Part shown: positions 1 to 8,750 of the stretch, in pieces
Layout of the letters: the number at the start of each line of letters is the position of its first letter
How positions within the stretch are numbered: position 1 is the first letter of the stretch
Source of the DNA: DTU098 sp964498525
GTDB taxonomy: Bacteria; Bacillota; Desulfotomaculia; Desulfotomaculales; Pelotomaculaceae
DNA length: 64,000 nucleotides
Reading direction: 5' to 3'
Assembly (NCBI GenBank): GCA_964498525.1
Contig: CAZCGU010000013.1
Location: 31,725 to 95,724, forward strand
The notes under the pieces: generated by a model
What the model was told of the DNA's origin: nothing
Database searches by the model: none
What the model saw: the letters and a program-made list of their open reading frames with translations, nothing else
Translations under genes and position numbers: made by a program

Positions 1-969
1 CACAGGTTTGGTATTCCCGCCGAATTTGACGGGGGAATAAAAAATAACTTAATCCCGCTGATTAAGTTTCAATACGGCATATACAGCTGGCTCAGCCAAT
101 ACAGGCACACCTATGACATTATTCACGCCTGCGATTTTGACACGGCCTTTATAGCTTCCCATGCGGCCGGGAGGTTTAAAAAAAGGCTTGTTTACGATAT
201 TTTCGATTACTACGTGGACGCTTTTAACGTCCCCGGTTTTCTTAAAAAAACCATCGAGAAGAGGGACCATAGAATAATAAACGCCGCGGACGGGGTTATC
301 ATTTGTACAAATAAGCGAAAAGAGCAGATTAAAGGGACCACCCCCCGGCGCCTGATTGTAATTAAAAATGTGCCGGCGGGCCCGGAGGATTTAAAGGAAA
401 TAAAAAAACTGGCCCTGGACGGGGCAAAAATTAAAATAGCCTACGTGGGAGTTTTAATAGAGGGAAGATTTATCCGGGAAATAGCGGAGATGGTAATGGA
501 CAACCCGGCTTACGAGTTCCATGTGGGCGGTTTCGGCAAACTGGAGAGTTATCTTAAGGAAATGTCCGGAAAATACAATAACATTATTTTTTACGGCAGG
601 TTGAGTTATAAGGAAACCTTAAGGCTGGAGTACAGCTGTGATCTTGTGGCAGCTATCTATGATCCGGCGGTTCCCAACCACTATTATGCCGCCCCTAATA
701 AGTTTTACGAAGCCCTGATGCTGGGCAAACCGCTTATTATGGCCAGAAATACCGGGATGAGCGAAGTTGTGCGGGAGGAAGGCATCGGTGTGGTGATCGA
801 CTTTGATAAAAGCAGTTTTTCGCAAGCCCTGGCGCTCCTGGCGGAAAAGAAGGGGGATTGGCCGGCAATGGGCGTAAAAATGAAGAAGATCTACAAGGAT
901 CGCTATTCCTGGGGGAAAATGGAAAAGAGGTTATTAGATTTCTACCGGGAAATATCAGCCGGGCAGTGA
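1..969 (+). CDS. Glycosyltransferase, GT4-like (5' end outside window)
   Basis: The reading frame is open from base 1 and ends with TGA at 967-969, so the start lies upstream of the window. The protein has the look of a GT-B fold, family 4 glycosyltransferase that transfers a sugar from a nucleotide donor in the cytoplasm. The N-terminal part has the IIHACDFDTAFIASH segment typical of the acceptor domain, and the C-terminal half has PNKFYEALMLGKPLI and a nearby GMSEVV, which match the donor-binding region. The GTG at 214 is internal and is not the start. A second glycosyltransferase follows about 250 bases later, which suggests a surface polysaccharide cluster. The exact sugar cannot be read from the sequence. 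Confidence 0.85.
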   Translation, partial: HRFGIPAEFDGGIKNNLIPLIKFQYGIYSWLSQYRHTYDIIHACDFDTAFIASHAAGRFKKRLVYDIFDYYVDAFNVPGFLKKTIEKRDHRIINAADGVIICTNKRKEQIKGTTPRRLIVIKNVPAGPEDLKEIKKLALDGAKIKIAYVGVLIEGRFIREIAEMVMDNPAYEFHVGGFGKLESYLKEMSGKYNNIIFYGRLSYKETLRLEYSCDLVAAIYDPAVPNHYYAAPNKFYEALMLGKPLIMARNTGMSEVVREEGIGVVIDFDKSSFSQALALLAEKKGDWPAMGVKMKKIYKDRYSWGKMEKRLLDFYREISAGQ

Positions 970-1031
970 AGGAGCTGCCGGAAATGCGGTAAGCCATGGA
1001 TAATTAGATAGATGCCGCATGATTGCAATCA

Positions 1032-1105
1032 TCGCAGGGACAGGGGACAATGAATGGGATATAATTACAATTGCAGGGACAATGTATGAGATATAATAAC
1101 GATCA
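1032..1105. repeat. Imperfect direct repeat between two glycosyltransferase genes
   Basis: The segments at about 1042-1062 and 1075-1095 share the pattern GGGACAATG-ATG-GATATAAT with a few differences. They lie in the gap between the two glycosyltransferase genes. No gene or RNA was recognised here. Confidence 0.4.
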
Positions 1106-1215
1106 TCCCAGGGACTACAGGATGAATGCGTGGAGGGTACTGCAGGCTAAAGATAAAAGATGACATGATGGGTACCAGGTCAATTATCGCCGCGTCTGTC
1201 TTTGGAAAGGAATAG

Positions 1216-2301
1216 GTGAAAGGTAAGAATGCCATGCCCAAAATATCAGTAATCGTGCCTGTATATAACACCGGGGATTTGGTGAAGGCATGCCTTGAGT
1301 CAATTTTTGAACAGTCCTTCCGGGATTTTGAGCTCATTATTGTCAATGACGGGAGCACCGACGCCAGCGGGGAAATTGTTAAAAATACCATTGAGGGAAG
1401 GACTGGCTGTAAATATTTCCACCAAAAGAACAGCGGTCCCGGTGTCGCCAGAAACCGTGGCCTTGCCGCTGCGGAGGGCGAGTATATTGCCTTCGTTGAT
1501 TCGGATGACCGGGTAGAAAAGGATTACCTGGAAACGCTTCTTAGCGGGGCGGAGAAGTACGGGGCGGATATAGTGCAGTGCGGTTACAGCCGCGTACGTG
1601 ATGGCGAAATTGTTTCACAAGTTTTATTTGAGGATAGCTGCGCAGTTTTTACTGATGAGAAGGACCTGCTGAATTTTTACCATAAGACCTTTGTTGAAAA
1701 CAAATACGGGCATTTATTATGGAACAAACTGTATAGAAGGAGTTTAATTGAGGGGCTTTCCTTGAAATTTGCGGATAACCGTGAGGTCTATGGGGAAGAT
1801 GTGCTGTTCAACACGCACGCGCTTTTATTCGCGGAGAAGGTGGTGGGGATTGCCGCCGCTCCATATAATTACTGGCTCAGGGAAGGTTCGGTGTCCCAGG
1901 GCTATAAGCCTGCGCTGGAGAAGAGATTGGCGGAACTGATGAGGAGAATTGAACCGGTGGCCCAGTCCAGGCTGTCCGGCCTTTATCCTGAATTTATGGC
2001 CTTGATGCAGTACGAAACAATCAATGTTATCGCAGCCAATTCCTATAATTTAGCAAAAAGCCCGGCAAACGTACGTTCCACCTTGAGCGAATATGACGAA
2101 GCCGGTGGAAGAATCGCCGAAAGGTTGAAATATCTCAATGGGGCCAGAAGGAAACTAGACGCTAAAAAGAGGGAAATGGACCTGTTTTATCTCCTTCTGG
2201 GCGCCGCCGTGGGGATAGGTGGTATATTTTTACCGGGGTTTCTTTACTGGCTGAAACTTTATATTGTGGAAAAGCGGAATTTGTCAAATTCCCGGATTTA
2301 G
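1216..2301 (+). CDS. Glycosyltransferase family 2
   Basis: This is a GT-A fold, family 2 glycosyltransferase. The N-terminus carries ISVIVPVYNTGDLVKACLES, then ELIIVNDGSTDASGE, then GPGVARNRGL and the metal-binding FVDSDDR. These are the nucleotide-sugar and DXD features of the family. The last 40 residues are strongly hydrophobic (LLLGAAVGIGGIFLPGFLYW) and probably attach the protein to the membrane. GTG at 1216 has GGAAAGG about 5 bases upstream; ATG at 1234 is an alternative start that keeps the whole domain. It probably adds sugars to a capsule or secondary wall polymer. The substrate is unknown. Confidence 0.88.
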   Translation: MKGKNAMPKISVIVPVYNTGDLVKACLESIFEQSFRDFELIIVNDGSTDASGEIVKNTIEGRTGCKYFHQKNSGPGVARNRGLAAAEGEYIAFVDSDDRVEKDYLETLLSGAEKYGADIVQCGYSRVRDGEIVSQVLFEDSCAVFTDEKDLLNFYHKTFVENKYGHLLWNKLYRRSLIEGLSLKFADNREVYGEDVLFNTHALLFAEKVVGIAAAPYNYWLREGSVSQGYKPALEKRLAELMRRIEPVAQSRLSGLYPEFMALMQYETINVIAANSYNLAKSPANVRSTLSEYDEAGGRIAERLKYLNGARRKLDAKKREMDLFYLLLGAAVGIGGIFLPGFLYWLKLYIVEKRNLSNSRI

Positions 2302-2425
2302 CTTAAGTCTTAGGGAAACTGTTCTGGAAGCCATTAAGTCCCCTGGCCTGAGGATTGTTGCTCCTGCGGGCCGGGCGCAGGTCCGCGCTTAAAAGGGATA
2401 AATAACAGCTTGCGGGGAGGGTTAT

Positions 2426-2911
2426 ATGGCAGAAAACCATAAATTTAAACTGGCCTTGTCCTGGCTCGCCGTCCTGCTCTTCATGCTGGTCATATATTTT
2501 CTTTCGGCCCAACCCGCCGGTGTTTCCAATACCTACAGCAAGGGCATCATAGCCTTTCTGGTTGAAAACACTTTGAAGCTGGCCGGGAAGGCCGTTGCGG
2601 AACAGGACATGCTGAGGTTGGTTTATAAGATAAACTCGGCTGCCCGGGAGTACATGCACGGGGTGGTTTTTTTTGTGCTGGGGATGCTGGTCCACAATGC
2701 CATGCGGCAGAGTGGCGCCAGGGGGGTAAAAGCCGTGGCCGCTACCCTGGCTGTATGTATGCTTTTCGGGATAACCGATGAAATTCACCAGATCTTCGTT
2801 CCAGGGAGGGCTTTTGAGGTCAGCGACCTGGTGATGGACACGGCCGGCAGCGCCCTGGGAATTGGCGTAATCCGGGTGCTGTGCCGCAGGAAAAAGGGAC
2901 CGCCGGTTTAG
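2426..2911 (+). CDS. VanZ-like integral membrane protein
   Basis: A 161-residue membrane protein of the VanZ-like family. Hydrophobic spans lie near residues 10-28, 75-95 and 105-125, with a last span near 140-155. The signature GITDEIHQIFVPGRAFEVSD, followed by a glycine/alanine-rich helix, is typical of the family. A good GGGGAGG ribosome site lies just before ATG 2426. In some bacteria VanZ proteins affect susceptibility to lipoglycopeptide antibiotics, but most family members have no known role. Its position after two glycosyltransferases fits a cell-envelope role, which is an inference. Confidence 0.85.
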   Translation: MAENHKFKLALSWLAVLLFMLVIYFLSAQPAGVSNTYSKGIIAFLVENTLKLAGKAVAEQDMLRLVYKINSAAREYMHGVVFFVLGMLVHNAMRQSGARGVKAVAATLAVCMLFGITDEIHQIFVPGRAFEVSDLVMDTAGSALGIGVIRVLCRRKKGPPV

Positions 2912-3479
2912 GAGCGTGTTATCCATGTGGCGCGTTTTGGTGAGTGTGAAATTCTGAGAAATTCAAACCTATCAAGAGTAAAACTCTAGTTAGTAGAGGG
3001 AGGGAAAGGGGATAATAATATTTATTAATAAGTATTGATTATCGGTGCAATCGCAAACAAGTATTTCAAATTCTTCGCTTAACGTTGTAAGATAAGAACA
3101 AGGCAAGGGATAGTGAAAAAAATATCTTACAAACCTGAGAATGTTGCGTTAATAGTTAAGTGTAAAGCTAAAGTCCAAATTCAGGTTCAAGTCTTTATTA
3201 TTATTTGATGAGTTTGTTACAAGTTTCAATATTATAGCCCCTCTTAAATCTCCTTTTTAAGCTGGTCCCAACAGCTTATTTTTTTTGTTTTTTTCCCCGT
3301 CCGGCGGGTGGATGCCCGGGAATAATGTAAGATTAATTTTTAAGTAGGAGAATAGGGGTTTTAAACAGAAAAGAGACCTCAAATGGTTCCCGGCAAGGGG
3401 AGACCACCCGGCCCGGGGGGGACCCTTGCCTGGAAAACCCGGGAAAAGTATAATGGTAAAAAACGGGGGTGATTGCCAG
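2912..3479. other. AT-rich non-coding gap
   Basis: About 570 bases without a convincing gene. The first 350 bases are clearly more AT-rich than their surroundings, and the gap contains one likely terminator. The last part (about 3395-3445) is G/C-rich and includes an imperfect inverted repeat built on CCCGG/CCGGG. No known RNA was recognised. Confidence 0.5.
3257..3288 (+). terminator. Rho-independent terminator
   Basis: A seven-pair stem, TAAGCTG at 3258-3264 with CAGCTTA at 3272-3278, closes a seven-base loop and is followed by a run of T. It would end transcripts coming from the VanZ/glycosyltransferase side. Confidence 0.65.
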
Positions 3480-4319
3480 GTGGAGGTCTTGTACCAGGGC
3501 AGTTATTTTAATTCGGTGAAAAAGGTTCAAGACAGTGAACTTCTGTCTGAAACGGTTTTTCTGAGCACAGAGCTGGAAGCGGTGGGAACGCTACTGGTTG
3601 ATTTAAAGAGTTATTGCATTAAGGAAGCGGGCTGGGAAATTCATCGCGCCGGGGACCCGGAATTGCTGGGCCGGGGCGTCCTGCCGGAATTAAAGGGGGT
3701 CGAGGCCTATTTTAGTGTCGGCAGGGAATTAAACCGCGCTACTGCCGGGATTGGCGGCGGATTGGTGAAAGAACTCCTCACCGAGTGTGTCCGGGGAATC
3801 ATTCAGGCGGAAACCTATGTTACCGGGGACAGGGGTTTCCCCTCCGAGGATGATTACGAGTTATGCTGGAAACAGGAGCATGTGGATTGCTGCCGCTACT
3901 ACAAGCGGGAAAATATGGGCAACAACCCATGGTTTGCCCATATCGGCGACCACAGGAGGGATAAAAACCTTTTTAACAGGTATAAGGCTGCGGCGGTATA
4001 CCGCAGGACGGACGGGTCCCTTTTAGCGACGGGCACTTTCAGTGACAGTTTTCATGAACTGAACGTGCAGTTGTCCTTTGACAGGGACAGGGTGACTTCC
4101 TGTAAAGCGGCTTTTCTAAGAGCGCCGGGTCCGGTTTGTGCGGAAAGCTCGGGGCTTCTTGGGCCGTTCACGGGAAAAAGCATTGGGGAACTGAGTAAAA
4201 AAGAGGTGGCCAAAATAATCGGTGGTCCCAACGGCTGCATTCACCTGGTGGATATCATTTGCGACACCCTGACCGCAGCCGGCGCTGCTGTAAGCGCAGG
4301 CGCCGCCGGAACAGCCTGA
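3480..4319 (+). CDS. DUF2889-like protein
   Basis: A protein of roughly 280 residues that resembles DUF2889, a family with no assigned function. The C-terminal segment GGPNGCIHLVDIICDTL matches the conserved cysteine-histidine signature I associate with that family. The middle part is rich in charged residues and has no membrane span. The frame is open from TTG 3426, with an ATG at 3453, but only GTG 3480 has a good ribosome site (GGGGGTGA, 7 bases away), so I use that. It stands alone after a terminator. The family assignment is from memory of the C-terminal motif and should be treated as moderate. Confidence 0.6.
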   Translation: MEVLYQGSYFNSVKKVQDSELLSETVFLSTELEAVGTLLVDLKSYCIKEAGWEIHRAGDPELLGRGVLPELKGVEAYFSVGRELNRATAGIGGGLVKELLTECVRGIIQAETYVTGDRGFPSEDDYELCWKQEHVDCCRYYKRENMGNNPWFAHIGDHRRDKNLFNRYKAAAVYRRTDGSLLATGTFSDSFHELNVQLSFDRDRVTSCKAAFLRAPGPVCAESSGLLGPFTGKSIGELSKKEVAKIIGGPNGCIHLVDIICDTLTAAGAAVSAGAAGTA

Positions 4320-4624
4320 ACACCGGAATCGCCGGGATCCCCCTATGAAGGACCGGGTTGACGGGGGCGCCCAAAGTATGAGGGTTATCTAAGCAATCTT
4401 TCGACATTTATTTTTCCATTTATTTATTATTCTGGGGTTGACTTACCGTTACCAGTTTGCTAATATACCAATAGAACAAATGTTTGGGGCAGGCAAATGG
4501 CAATCATTTTACTGCCCCAAAATTTTTGCCTTTGCCTCCCCGGACCCGTTCCAAAGGGGTTGTAGGCCTGTCCACCGGACAGGCAGTCCCCGGGAAAGAA
4601 CTTCAGCGGGAAGGAGGTGAATTA

Positions 4625-4849
4625 ATGGCCGTAAGCAAAGTACCCGTCGGTTCCGTTTTAAAATTGGAGCTGCAGGACGGTGTTGATGGCAAAGGCAACC
4701 CGGTTTACCGGAACAAAAGCCTTAATAACGTCAAGCCCACCGCGTCCGACCAAAATCTTTTCGATGTAGCTGAGAGCCTGGCAGCTTTACAGGAGTTACC
4801 CCTGAACAACATTTTACGGGTCGACAACGCCCACCTTGCGGAAGACTAA
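4625..4849 (+). CDS. DUF1659 family small protein
   Basis: A 74-residue protein starting at ATG 4625, chosen because AAGGAGGTGA ends 4 bases before it. It has the DUF1659 pattern: a short strand region (VPVGSVLKLELQDG), then GNPVYRNKSLNNVKP and a helical DLFDVAESLAALQ-like stretch. The function is unknown. It is followed by DUF2922 and YvrJ genes; these three small genes commonly occur together in Bacilli and Clostridia, so they probably act together. Confidence 0.85.
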   Translation: MAVSKVPVGSVLKLELQDGVDGKGNPVYRNKSLNNVKPTASDQNLFDVAESLAALQELPLNNILRVDNAHLAED

Positions 4850-4976
4850 ACACTATTCCGAAGACCGTTTTATTAGTTAATACGGGTTTGCAGGAAAATA
4901 TTTAACATGAAAATGCAGGAAGGAAATGTCAGGCGGGAGGTGCCTGGCTGAATATTAAGGGAAAGGAGGAATTTTA

Positions 4977-5213
4977 TTGGCAGTTACCACAAAAACCCTG
5001 CGTATGGTCTTTAAAAATCAGTCCGGCAAAAACGTTACTTTCAGCCTGGGTAACCCCCGGGACGATGTAACGGCCACGGATATCGAGGCAGCAATGGATC
5101 TGGTTATCAACCGTAACGTATTCTCCAGCCCGGGCGGGGATCTGGTTTCCAAACAGGACATCCGCATCATCGACAGCACCACCAACGATCTCTACGACCC
5201 GCCCGCACAATAG
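4977..5213 (+). CDS. DUF2922 family small protein
   Basis: A 78-residue protein starting at TTG 4977 with GAAAGGAGGA just upstream. The sequence KTLRMVFKNQSGKNVTFSLG followed by a helix with TATDIEAAMDLVI matches DUF2922. The function is unknown. It lies between the DUF1659 gene and the YvrJ gene, which is the usual order of this trio in Firmicutes. Confidence 0.85.
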   Translation: MAVTTKTLRMVFKNQSGKNVTFSLGNPRDDVTATDIEAAMDLVINRNVFSSPGGDLVSKQDIRIIDSTTNDLYDPPAQ

Positions 5214-5787
5214 GAGCAGCGTGGGACAAGGGGACAAGGGGACAGGTACCTTGTCCCACTATAACCAATGACTACCACGCCCGGCCCTTACTGAAGGAGC
5301 GGGAAATGGGTAGCGGAGCCTGTGGGAGCAGATGATGGCGTATCGGGTGGGACAGGGGGACAGGTACCATGTCCCGCCGCCACAAACCTTGACCCGACCG
5401 TACTGCAAGGGCGGGACGGGGTGCAGGATAAGCGGGGACAAGGAGAAAGCTACCCTGTTCCACCGTCACCAACGCTCCTGGTATTGGAAGTTACCGGGAG
5501 ATAAAAGCAGGAAGTCGGGGCTTCCAGGTAAGCCGGACCTGCCAGGTGACACCTGGAGGTAATTGGGGTACCGGCAGGAAACTTAACCTGCAAAGGGAAA
5601 GCGGGCTATACAAGTAGGTATTGGGTGGAAATAGTGGCATTAAGAGCTGTCGGGAGGAAGCAGGAAGGAGTAAATGGGAAACGAAAGGTTCTTTTAAGCT
5701 TCCGGAAGAACAGCGCTTTTAGCAAGCGTCTGCAAAACAGGCAGAGGGCGGACTCCCGCAAACTAAACCACTTGAGGAGTGATCTCT
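5214..5787. other. Repeat-containing non-coding gap
   Basis: No gene is supported between DUF2922 and yvrJ. The gap carries two copies of a GGGACA-GGTACC-TGTCCC hairpin repeat: a perfect 10-base inverted repeat pairing 5221-5230 with 5250-5259, and a weaker one near 5348-5376. Further GGTACC-rich sequence fills 5490-5580. Confidence 0.55.
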
Positions 5788-5940
5788 CTGGAATCAATTC
5801 TGCAGGCGGTGGGTAGCGTAGGTTTTCCAGTGGCCGTGGCGACGTACCTGCTGGTGCGTATCGAGGTCAAACTGGCGGACCTGACCATGGGGATTGTCAG
5901 GCTGACCGAAGCGATAGCAGACATAAAAAGGGTTTCTTAA
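5788..5940 (+). CDS. yvrJ: YvrJ family small protein (probable CTG start)
   Basis: A 50-codon gene ending at TAA 5938-5940. Its residues ILQAVGSVGFPVAVATYLLV form one membrane helix, followed by RIEVKLADLTMGIVRL, a pattern typical of the YvrJ family. An in-frame TGA sits three codons before the GTG at 5779, so the start must be GTG 5779 or CTG 5788. GAGGAG at 5774-5779 overlaps the GTG but lies 8 bases before the CTG, so CTG is the better start. The protein is probably a small membrane peptide; its role is unknown. It completes the DUF1659/DUF2922/YvrJ set and is followed by a strong terminator. Confidence 0.75.
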   Translation: MESILQAVGSVGFPVAVATYLLVRIEVKLADLTMGIVRLTEAIADIKRVS

Positions 5941-6070
5941 AGGGGATCCGGTTAAACTGAAATTTTCCAAAAGTTTTCCATATAAGGAAAGCTCCCGGCT
6001 CGTTGGTTCAAGATTTTCTCTTTGGAGGAAGTCAGTAGAGGACGGCAGAAAACGGGATAGTTGGCGTAGG

Positions 6071-6103
6071 GGCCGCTTTTTCAAGGAAAAGCGGCCTTCT
6101 TTG
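6071..6103 (+). terminator. Rho-independent terminator after yvrJ
   Basis: A perfect 10-pair stem, GGCCGCTTTT at 6071-6080 with AAAAGCGGCC at 6087-6096, is followed by TTCTTTGTT. It ends the DUF1659-DUF2922-YvrJ unit. Confidence 0.8.
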
Positions 6104-6790
6104 TTGGGGGACAAGGGGACAGGTACCTTGTCCCACTGCCGCAAGCGATCTATGGACCGGGTGGTACCGGGAACCAGGAGGCAGCAGGAGCTTCCGGGGG
6201 AAGGCAGGAGGTACCAGCAGGTACTGGGAGCAAACAGTGATAGCACGAGTTGCCAGGAGGAGGAAGTTAGGACAAGGATACAGGCATCTTGTTCTCCTGC
6301 CGTCAACAACCTCCGCGCTCCGCTTGCACTGTAGGGTCGAGGCCGGCGGAAGGGATACAGGGGGCGCCCAGTGGTATTAGCAGGAAGCAGGATTATAGTG
6401 GATAGCAGGTGGTATCCGGGACAAGGGACCTGTCCCCTTGTCCCACTTGTCCCACTCAGGCATCTTGTTCTCCTGCCGTCAACAACCTCCGCGCTCCGCC
6501 TGCACTGCAGGACGGGGTCGTGTAGCGGAGGCGAAGGGGACGGCAGGGGTACCGGGGACACCGGGAGGCACTTAAGACACGGGAGGCACGGAATGGTACC
6601 GGGAGAAGAAGGAGTGGCAATGGACAGCAGGTGATAAGTGGGACAAGGGACCTGTCCCCTTGTCCCAGTGTAATCGGGGCCTATTTTTTACAAAAAGTGC
6701 CGAAGTAAAAGGGATTTTCCTTTTAGGCGTCGAATTGCGTTTTAACAAAGAAAAGCCCTGAGAACGGTAGGGGAAGGCCAAGAAAACGAG
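6104..6790. repeat. Repeat-rich non-coding stretch
   Basis: About 690 bases with no convincing gene. Copies of a GGGACAAGG/CCTTGTCCC inverted-repeat element lie near 6105-6138, 6418-6452 and 6638-6667, often around a GGTACC or GACCTGTC core. In addition, about 56 bases at 6281-6336 are repeated with few changes at 6457-6512 (starting CAGGCATCTTGTTCTCCTGC). These look like dispersed non-coding repeats rather than coding sequence. The short frames through here depend on the repeats and have no family features. Confidence 0.6.
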
Positions 6791-6801
6791 GAGGGATTGT
6801 T

Positions 6802-8385
6802 TTGGTCTTTAGTTGCAGGAAGGTATTAGTTTTGTGTGTGGCGCTGAGTCTGGTTTTTTCCTTTACGGGGCTTGCCCTGGCCCAGCCGCCGGACATTGAG
6901 GGGCACTGGGCGCAGACGCAGATTACGGACTGGCTCAGTAAGGGTCTTTGCACCGGCTATCCGGATGGGACTTTCCGGCCGGACAACGGTATCACCAGAG
7001 CCGAGTTTATCACTCTGATCAACAAAGCCTTTGGGTTTGACGGCGACGGGCAGGTGGACTTGGCCGACGTTTCCCGGACGGACTGGTTCTGCGGGCAGGT
7101 TGCCGCAGCCCTTGGGGCGGGGTACATCACCGGCTATGAGGACAATACCATGCGTCCGGGGAAAGAGATTGAGCGGCAGGAAGTTGCCGTAATCCTGGCG
7201 CGGCTGCTGGGATTAGGGCCGGACGCGGCAGGCAGCTTGCCGGAGTTCGCGGATGAAGCTGGCATGGCCGGCTGGTCCAGGGACGCGATCCAGGCGGTCG
7301 TCCAAAATGGATTAATGAAGGGTTATCCCGACGGGAACTTCAGACCGCGAGATCCCATCACCCGGGCCGAGGCCCTGGTTTGCCTGGAAAGGGCACTCAA
7401 CTTCGAACCTTTGGTTCCGGAAGGCAAGACCGGTATTTCGGGTTTTGTAACCAGGTCGGGGACCGGGGTTAAAGATGTTGCAGTAACGATTTTTAATGCC
7501 GGCGTAAGTGAGGATATCGCCGGGGTTGCCACTAACGAAAAGGGTTTCTTCGAACTGGAACTGCCCCCGGGGTCCTATGACCTAACCGCCGTAACAGCAG
7601 ACGCTGTGGCCTACGCCAGCGGCGTCAGGGTGGAAATGGGGATGGCAAACGTTGAACTGGTTCTGTCGCCGGGTGCGGTGGTTACCGGTAAGATTTTGGA
7701 CAACGAAGGCCTGGCGGTGGCCGGGGCGAAGGTCCTGTACCTGTCCGGAAATCTGGTCTTTACCTCTGTCACCGGCACCGACGGCACGTATACAATTGTG
7801 GTGCCGAAAGATAAAAAATATACCGTGCTGGCCCGCGATCCGGCCAAACCGGACAGCGAACCGGCAGAGCTGGCCAGGTACCTGTCCATTGGTAACTTAG
7901 GTAAATACGAGGTTGACTCGCTGGAAGCGCCCTTTGGCGCTGAACCGGCGTCCACCGGCAGGAGCGGCAAGGGCAGAAGCAGCTCCAACATGCCGGAAAT
8001 AACGGCCCTTACAGTGGACGTAACGGAAGGGAAGCCGGTCATAACCCTGACCTCCAGGGGTACCAACGGCACTGTTAATTTCTCTTCCCTGCCTGAAACA
8101 GCCCTTGTTACGGGGGGGAGCGTCACGGTGAACCGGGATTGCGAGATAGCGCTGACCTCGCAAACGGAAAAATTCCCGTCCGGCTTAAGCACAACGCAAC
8201 AGCTGGTGGGGGGAGTTAACAACCTTGATATCATTTCCTATCTGGGTATGCTGGATGCGGGACAAGACGGGGTTTCCCTGAAGAAACTAAACCAGGTATT
8301 CGGCGCAACTGTTGATTTTTACGCAACGTTGACGGACAAAAACGGCCGCATTTCCTACGTGACCCTCGGGTTGATCCTGCCTTAG
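6802..8385 (+). CDS. SLH-anchored surface protein with carboxypeptidase-regulatory-like domains
   Basis: A secreted 527-residue protein. TTG 6802 follows GAGGAGGG by 6 bases. A signal peptide covers residues 1-28 (VLVLCVALSLVFSFTGLALA). Three SLH motifs follow (about 29-90, 91-150 and 155-210), seen as GYPDGTFRPDNGITRAEF, GYEDNTMRPGKEIERQE and GYPDGNFRPRDPITRAEA; these bind pyruvylated secondary wall polymer. Residues 215-370 hold two carboxypeptidase-regulatory-like beta domains (GISGFVTRSG, and GAVVTGKILDNEGLAVAGAK). The C-terminal 130 residues are not recognised. Here SLH is at the N-terminus, unlike the C-terminal SLH blocks of the B12-linked proteins further on. A terminator follows. Confidence 0.88.
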   Translation: MVFSCRKVLVLCVALSLVFSFTGLALAQPPDIEGHWAQTQITDWLSKGLCTGYPDGTFRPDNGITRAEFITLINKAFGFDGDGQVDLADVSRTDWFCGQVAAALGAGYITGYEDNTMRPGKEIERQEVAVILARLLGLGPDAAGSLPEFADEAGMAGWSRDAIQAVVQNGLMKGYPDGNFRPRDPITRAEALVCLERALNFEPLVPEGKTGISGFVTRSGTGVKDVAVTIFNAGVSEDIAGVATNEKGFFELELPPGSYDLTAVTADAVAYASGVRVEMGMANVELVLSPGAVVTGKILDNEGLAVAGAKVLYLSGNLVFTSVTGTDGTYTIVVPKDKKYTVLARDPAKPDSEPAELARYLSIGNLGKYEVDSLEAPFGAEPASTGRSGKGRSSSNMPEITALTVDVTEGKPVITLTSRGTNGTVNFSSLPETALVTGGSVTVNRDCEIALTSQTEKFPSGLSTTQQLVGGVNNLDIISYLGMLDAGQDGVSLKKLNQVFGATVDFYATLTDKNGRISYVTLGLILP

Positions 8386-8453
8386 AGGTTGGTCTCCCAT
8401 GATTCAGCGGGATCGTCTGGTGATACCATACTGAACGTTTCATGAATGCGACA

Positions 8454-8497
8454 ACCCCCGGGGAGTGAAAAGCCCTTTTGCCCCGGGGGTTTTTTTA
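8454..8497 (+). terminator. Rho-independent terminator
   Basis: ACCCCCGGGG pairs with CCCCGGGGGT at 8481-8490 across a loop that itself contains AAAAG/CTTTT, followed by seven T. It ends the SLH gene. Confidence 0.85.
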
Positions 8498-8507
8498 TGC
8501 CCCCCAT

Positions 8508-8633
8508 ATGCCAATGGATCGGATCGATAAAATGTTTCTTGACTTACCCGGGGAGGATAAGGTATTGATAGATTTAAAGGGTATCTTTGACAGGAAAAAA
8601 CTGCCCGCGGGGTACAGGTACTGGCGGTTATAA
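8508..8633 (+). pseudogene. C-terminal fragment of a nucleotide-sugar dehydrogenase
   Basis: A 41-codon frame reads KVLIDLKGIFDRKKLPAGYR and then YWRL before TAA. This is the usual ending of UDP-glucose/GDP-mannose-type dehydrogenases, where the last strand and the final YWRL-like residues are conserved. The rest of that roughly 430-residue enzyme is absent. It is most likely a deletion remnant lying between the SLH gene and the P-type ATPase. No ribosome site was seen. Confidence 0.55.
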
Positions 8634-8750
8634 GATGGTCCTAAACGCAATATTTTTATGGCGGATTTATACCCGCGGAGATTCTGCCGCATAATATGAG
8701 CAAAAGGTTTGCGCTCGCCTTACATTATTTCGCCGCCTACGGAGGAAAAA

